From Pseudomonadota bacterium (GTDB taxonomy: Bacteria; Pseudomonadota; Alphaproteobacteria; Azospirillales; Azospirillaceae): a stretch of 54,525 nt of DNA. The DNA is taken from assembly GCA_023423695.1 (NCBI GenBank), contig JAFAFA010000103.1, positions 1 through 54,525 on the forward strand. The letters are read 5' to 3'. Position numbers and translations under genes: made by a program. Positions 51,710 through 54,525 of the stretch are shown in pieces. Under the pieces are notes generated by a model that worked only from the letters and a program-made list of their open reading frames with translations, was not told the DNA's origin and ran no database searches. How positions within the stretch are numbered: position 1 is the first letter of the stretch; every line of letters begins with the position of its first letter.

Positions 51710-52771
51710 TTACCCAACAACCGCCCGCGTCACCGCATCACGGTCCAACCCCGTCTCGCCGATCACCACCAGACGGCTGCGGCGCTCCTCGCCGGGCTTC
51801 CACAGGCGGTCGTAGTGGGTCTGGATGCGGGTGCCGACGCCCTGGACCAGCAGGCGCATCGGCTTGCCGGGCACGTCGATGAAGCCCTTCAGGCGCAGCA
51901 CGCCATGCAGGCCGGCGACCTTCTCCAGCGTCATCGCCAGACCGGCGGGGTCGGGCTGCGGCGGCAACTCCACCACGAAGCTGGTGAAGTCGTCGTGGTC
52001 GTGGCCCTCTTCGTCGTCATGATGGCTGGGACGGTTGGCGAGGTCGTCCTCCACCGCCGCACCGACGCCGAGCAGGACCAGCGGATCGACGGCCCCCTGG
52101 GAGGCCCGCACCAGCTTGGCGTCGCGGCCGACCGTGTGACTGAGGGCGCCGCGGATCAGGTCCTCGACGCGGGCGAGGTCGCCGGCGGCGACCAGATCGG
52201 TCTTGTTGACGACGATCAGGTCGGCGCAGAGCAGCTGGTCTTCGAACACCTCTTCGATCGGCGTTTCGTGATCGACGGTGCCGGCGGCGTCGCGCTGGGC
52301 CTCCAGCGCCGCCGGATCGGGAGCGAAGCGGCCCTCAGCGGCGGCGGCAGCGTCGACCACGGCAATGACGCCGTCGACCGTCACGCGGGTCTTGATCGCC
52401 GGCCAGTGGAAGGCCTGCACCAGCGGCTTCGGCAGGGCAAGGCCGCTGGTCTCGATCACGATGTGCTCGGGCGGCTCCGGCCGGGCCAGCAGCTTTTCGA
52501 TGGCCGGGACGAAATCGTCGGCGACGGTGCAGCACAGGCAGCCGTTGGCCAACTCGATCACGTCGTCTTCGGTGCAGGTCGGGTTGCCGCAGGCGCGCAG
52601 GATGTCGCCGTCGATGCCGACATCGCCGAACTCGTTGATGATCAGCGCCAGCCGGCGGCCGTCGGCCTTTTCCAGCAGGCCGCGGATCAGCGTGGTCTTG
52701 CCGGCGCCGAGGAAGCCGGTGATGACGGTCGCCGGAACCTTGCCGGCGGCCGTTTTGGGAAGTGCGGACAT
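51710..52771 (-). CDS. cobW: CobW-type GTPase (COG0523 metallochaperone)
   Basis: The 353-residue P-loop GTPase has Walker A ITGFLGAGKTTLIRGLL (residues 18-34), the zinc/cobalt-binding CLCC in ELANGCLCCTVADDF, NKTD in LIVVNKTDLVAA, and a His/Asp-rich loop (SHHDDEEGHDHDDF). CobW is thought to deliver cobalt to CobNST. The position between cbtA and cobN, behind the riboswitch, supports a cobalt and not a zinc role. It follows cbtA by 13 bases. Confidence 0.95.
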   Translation of the reverse strand: MSALPKTAAGKVPATVITGFLGAGKTTLIRGLLEKADGRRLALIINEFGDVGIDGDILRACGNPTCTEDDVIELANGCLCCTVADDFVPAIEKLLARPEPPEHIVIETSGLALPKPLVQAFHWPAIKTRVTVDGVIAVVDAAAAAEGRFAPDPAALEAQRDAAGTVDHETPIEEVFEDQLLCADLIVVNKTDLVAAGDLARVEDLIRGALSHTVGRDAKLVRASQGAVDPLVLLGVGAAVEDDLANRPSHHDDEEGHDHDDFTSFVVELPPQPDPAGLAMTLEKVAGLHGVLRLKGFIDVPGKPMRLLVQGVGTRIQTHYDRLWKPGEERRSRLVVIGETGLDRDAVTRAVVG

Positions 52772-52784
52772 GGGACGTGATTCC

Positions 52785-53546
52785 TTAACGCGCGCCGGGC
52801 TGGGCCCGCAGGGCAGGGCGATGCTCGGCCTCGCCGGCCAGACCGCTCATCAGCCAGCCGCAGGCCGAGCCGAGGATCGCCCAGAACAGGGCGGCACTGC
52901 CCAGCGATGCGGTGACGAAATGGGCGGCCAGCTCCGGCGGGACGGCGCCTTCGGCGCTTTCCGCATGGGGGGCGCCGACCAGATGGGGCAGGGCGGCGGC
53001 CAGGACGGCGGCGGCGATGACGAGGCGGTTGCGGGCGAAGGCGAGCGCGGCCATGCCGAGGCCGGCCCCGGCTGCCGCGGCCAGCCACCAGAGCTGGCGC
53101 AGTTCCAGATCGGCCCCGGCCATGCCCGGCAGTTCAGGCGGCAGGCCGAAGGAGGGCGCCAGCGACACGGCGACGAAACCGCCGGCACCCCACACCAGAC
53201 CGCGCCGCGCATCGACCGGCCGGCCGGCCAGCAGCATCGCGGCCGACAGCAGCAGCGCATAGGCGACGCCGGTCAGCAGGTTGGAGGCGATGGTCAGGCC
53301 GATGCGCTGCATCGCCTCGTCCAGCGTGGTGGGCACGCCCTCGCCGACCTCGCGCACGGGACCATGCTGGTGCGGTGCCGCGGGAGCGGCAGTGGCGGCG
53401 GTCGGCGCGGGAGGCGTCACCACCTCGTATTTCTCGGCTTCAAGGATCAGCGGGACGGTCGTCGCCTGCTGAACGACGGAAGCGGCCGTGCCGGAGAGCA
53501 CGCCCGCGACCAGGGCGGCTGTGAACAGCCGCCGGATCAGATCCAT
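52785..53546 (-). CDS. cbtA: CbtA-type putative cobalt transporter subunit
   Basis: The 253-residue membrane protein has about five predicted helices; helix 1 (LFTAALVAGVLSGTAASVVQ) is followed by an exposed segment with EAEKYE and HQHG, and later LLTGVAYALLLSAAMLL, RRGLVWGAGGFVAVSLAPSF and a C-terminal helix. This matches CbtA, predicted from B12-riboswitch regulons to import cobalt together with CbtB. It follows cbtB by nine bases. Confidence 0.88.
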   Translation of the reverse strand: MDLIRRLFTAALVAGVLSGTAASVVQQATTVPLILEAEKYEVVTPPAPTAATAAPAAPHQHGPVREVGEGVPTTLDEAMQRIGLTIASNLLTGVAYALLLSAAMLLAGRPVDARRGLVWGAGGFVAVSLAPSFGLPPELPGMAGADLELRQLWWLAAAAGAGLGMAALAFARNRLVIAAAVLAAALPHLVGAPHAESAEGAVPPELAAHFVTASLGSAALFWAILGSACGWLMSGLAGEAEHRPALRAQPGAR

Positions 53547-53555
53547 GACCCTGAC

Positions 53556-53744
53556 TTAGTGGCAGGGGAACGCGAAGGAGTGACGGGCGTCATGCGCCGC
53601 GTCGTGGATCTGCTGCGGCTGGGCGAAGCCGACTCCGTACAGCAGGAAGCTGCCCAGCAGGATCGCGGCGAAGGCGGCTACCGCGGTCTGGGCGGCGCTG
53701 CGGGTCGCGGAACCGGCGGCAGTGTGGAGCGAACGCGTGGTCAT
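53556..53744 (-). CDS. cbtB: CbtB-type small cobalt transporter subunit
   Basis: The 62-residue protein has a single membrane helix (AVAAFAAILLGSFLLYGVGF) and a His-rich C-terminus IHDAAHDARHSFAFPCH, the CbtB hallmark thought to bind cobalt. ATG 53744 is the first gene start after the cobalamin riboswitch. It is nearly always paired with cbtA, as here. Confidence 0.9.
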   Translation of the reverse strand: MTTRSLHTAAGSATRSAAQTAVAAFAAILLGSFLLYGVGFAQPQQIHDAAHDARHSFAFPCH

Positions 53745-53799
53745 GGAACGAAATCCTTGCTGTCCCGCCACACCCGGCGGGGTTGGGAAAGGTCGACGT

Positions 53800-53970
53800 G
53801 TCCGCCGGCAGGTTTCCTGGCTCGCGGGTCGTCGCATCGCCGTCCGCCTTCCCGGCGCGAAGGCCAGTGGCATGATGGACGGGACGCTCGCCGCACACAG
53901 TTGCGGGGGCAGCCGCGGCATTGGACCCCGTGAAACGGAGGCCCGCACCGCATTCCCTATTATCCCCGCC
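53800..53970 (-). promoter_or_regulatory. Cobalamin riboswitch upstream of cbtB-cbtA-cobW-cob genes
   Basis: Read on the minus strand, the conserved blocks come in order: GGGAATGCGGTG (53946-53957), GCTGCCCCCGCAACTG (53898-53913), and the B12 box AGCCAGGAAACCTGCC (53807-53822). These match the AdoCbl riboswitch consensus. The 55 bases between the B12 box end and cbtB contain pairable GC stretches (CCGCC and GGCGG around 53766-53780) suitable for the expression platform. Coenzyme B12 should shut off cobalt uptake and the following cob genes. Confidence 0.95.
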
Positions 53971-54005
53971 GCCCGTCAGGACGGGCAGGGCACCGTCGGA
54001 CGGCC

Positions 54006-54034
54006 ACCATCGCAGTGCGGTGCCGATTTGACAA
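54006..54034 (-). promoter_or_regulatory. Possible promoter of the riboswitch transcript
   Basis: On the minus strand TTGTCA (54034-54029), a 17-base spacer and GATGGT (54011-54006) lie about 35 bases before the riboswitch. The -35 is good, the -10 poor, so this is tentative. Confidence 0.35.
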
Positions 54035-54276
54035 GCCCGCAATATGGCGTCTGCCGTACGGACGATCTTGCGCGCCGACATTTTGGATGGTGTCATGTTT
54101 GGCGGACAGAGTGTCCGGGATTCCGACACTTTCCGGCGCCAAGGTCCGGAGCGGAGTGAGGGAGGCAGAGGCAAACCCACGGAGAAACAATGGGTCCACG
54201 AGCCCGGGCGAAGTGAACCCTGCCGTGGCACGCTTCGTGCGTACAACAATCGGTGAAACGTCCCGCCGCATGGCGG

Positions 54277-54354
54277 CCCCCGGGCTGTGAGCCCGGATAC
54301 AAGCCCCGGGCACAAGCTCGGACATAAGCCCCCGGGCACAAGCCCGGACATAAG
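54277..54354 (+). repeat. Three tandem hairpin units before the ABC ATPase gene
   Basis: Units of 27, 25 and 26 bases (54277-54303, 54304-54328, 54329-54354) each contain CCCGGGC, a 4-5 base loop and GCCCGG or GCTCGG, and end in ACAAG or ATAAG. They end eight bases before the GGGAGGAGA ribosome site and would be transcribed in the leader of the gene at 54382. Confidence 0.85.
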
Positions 54355-54381
54355 GACGAACGGGAGGAGAATTCGCGACCG

Positions 54382-54525
54382 ATGAACGCCGCACCGAACG
54401 ACGACATCATCCTGGAAGCGCGTGGTCTGACGAAGGAGTTCAAGGGCTTCGTGGCGGTGAAGGAGGTGAACCTGCAAGTGAAGCGGGGCACCATCCACGC
54501 GCTGATCGGCCCGAACGGCGCCGGC
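54382..54525 (+). CDS. ABC transporter ATP-binding protein, LivG type (5' part only)
   Basis: Forty-eight codons are present before the window ends: a short leader MNAAPNDDIILEARGLTKEF, then KGFVAVKEVNLQVKRGTIHA and the beginning of the Walker A loop LIGPNGAG. The RGTIHALIGPNGAG context is typical of LivG and UrtD ATPases that energise branched-chain amino acid, amide or urea uptake. GGGAGGAGA lies about 12 bases before ATG 54382. Permease and binding-protein genes would be expected to the right. Confidence 0.9.
   Translation, partial: MNAAPNDDIILEARGLTKEFKGFVAVKEVNLQVKRGTIHALIGPNGAG

Overview
The window reads as chromosomal or chromid DNA of a GC-rich alphaproteobacterium, most like Azospirillum or a close relative in the Rhodospirillales. 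The grounds are the very high GC at wobble positions, the argH-lptM-lysA block with a divergent tlpA-type gene, a CobG-type (oxygen-dependent) cobalamin pathway, TRAP and Liv-type transporters, and long sensor kinases. No rRNA, tRNA, phage, transposase or CRISPR array was seen. The species assignment is inference.

Layout. 1-2.8 kb: 5' end of a branched-chain amino-acid permease gene, then alanine dehydrogenase divergent from an Lrp/AsnC regulator. 2.8-8.7 kb: DinB polymerase with a zinc-ribbon extension, a small membrane protein, and a CrbS/CrbR-like two-component pair. 8.9-14.2 kb: small orphan proteins, a TerB-like protein and a large hybrid histidine kinase. 14.3-16.1 kb: DUF47-pit phosphate uptake operon with a recognisable Pho box. 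16.2-21.3 kb: a periplasmic protein, lysA-lptM-argH, a TlpA-like thioredoxin and a tandem cyclic-nucleotide-binding protein. 21.3-26.9 kb: hyi-glxR-gckA (glyoxylate/hydroxypyruvate to glycerate) and divergent 2,4-dienoyl-CoA reductase. 27.0-33.3 kb: a GntR regulator, a Gfo/Idh oxidoreductase, a TerC protein and a TRAP transporter; a shared 10-bp core lies before both the regulator and the transporter. 33.3-37.3 kb: AcuI-like reductase and an 861-residue protein joining a DUF4347 His/Cys domain to RTX repeats.

37.3-53.97 kb is a large cobalamin locus. cbtB-cbtA-cobW-cobN-cobG-cobH-cobI-cobJ run leftward behind a cobalamin riboswitch. cobK, cobL-cobE-cobM, cbiD and cobA-cobB-bluB follow in alternating orientations. 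Together they cover cobalt uptake and insertion, most ring methylations and contraction, a,c-amidation and lower-ligand synthesis. The last 144 bases begin an ABC-transporter ATPase gene behind three tandem hairpins.

The main unexpected signals are: a dispersed palindromic repeat family with at least four copies, one of them read in frame inside cobG; the paired GntR-type sites; the DUF4347-RTX protein; CbiD in an otherwise CobG-type pathway; a 15-bp triplication giving cobK three start codons; and the tandem hairpins before the terminal ABC gene.
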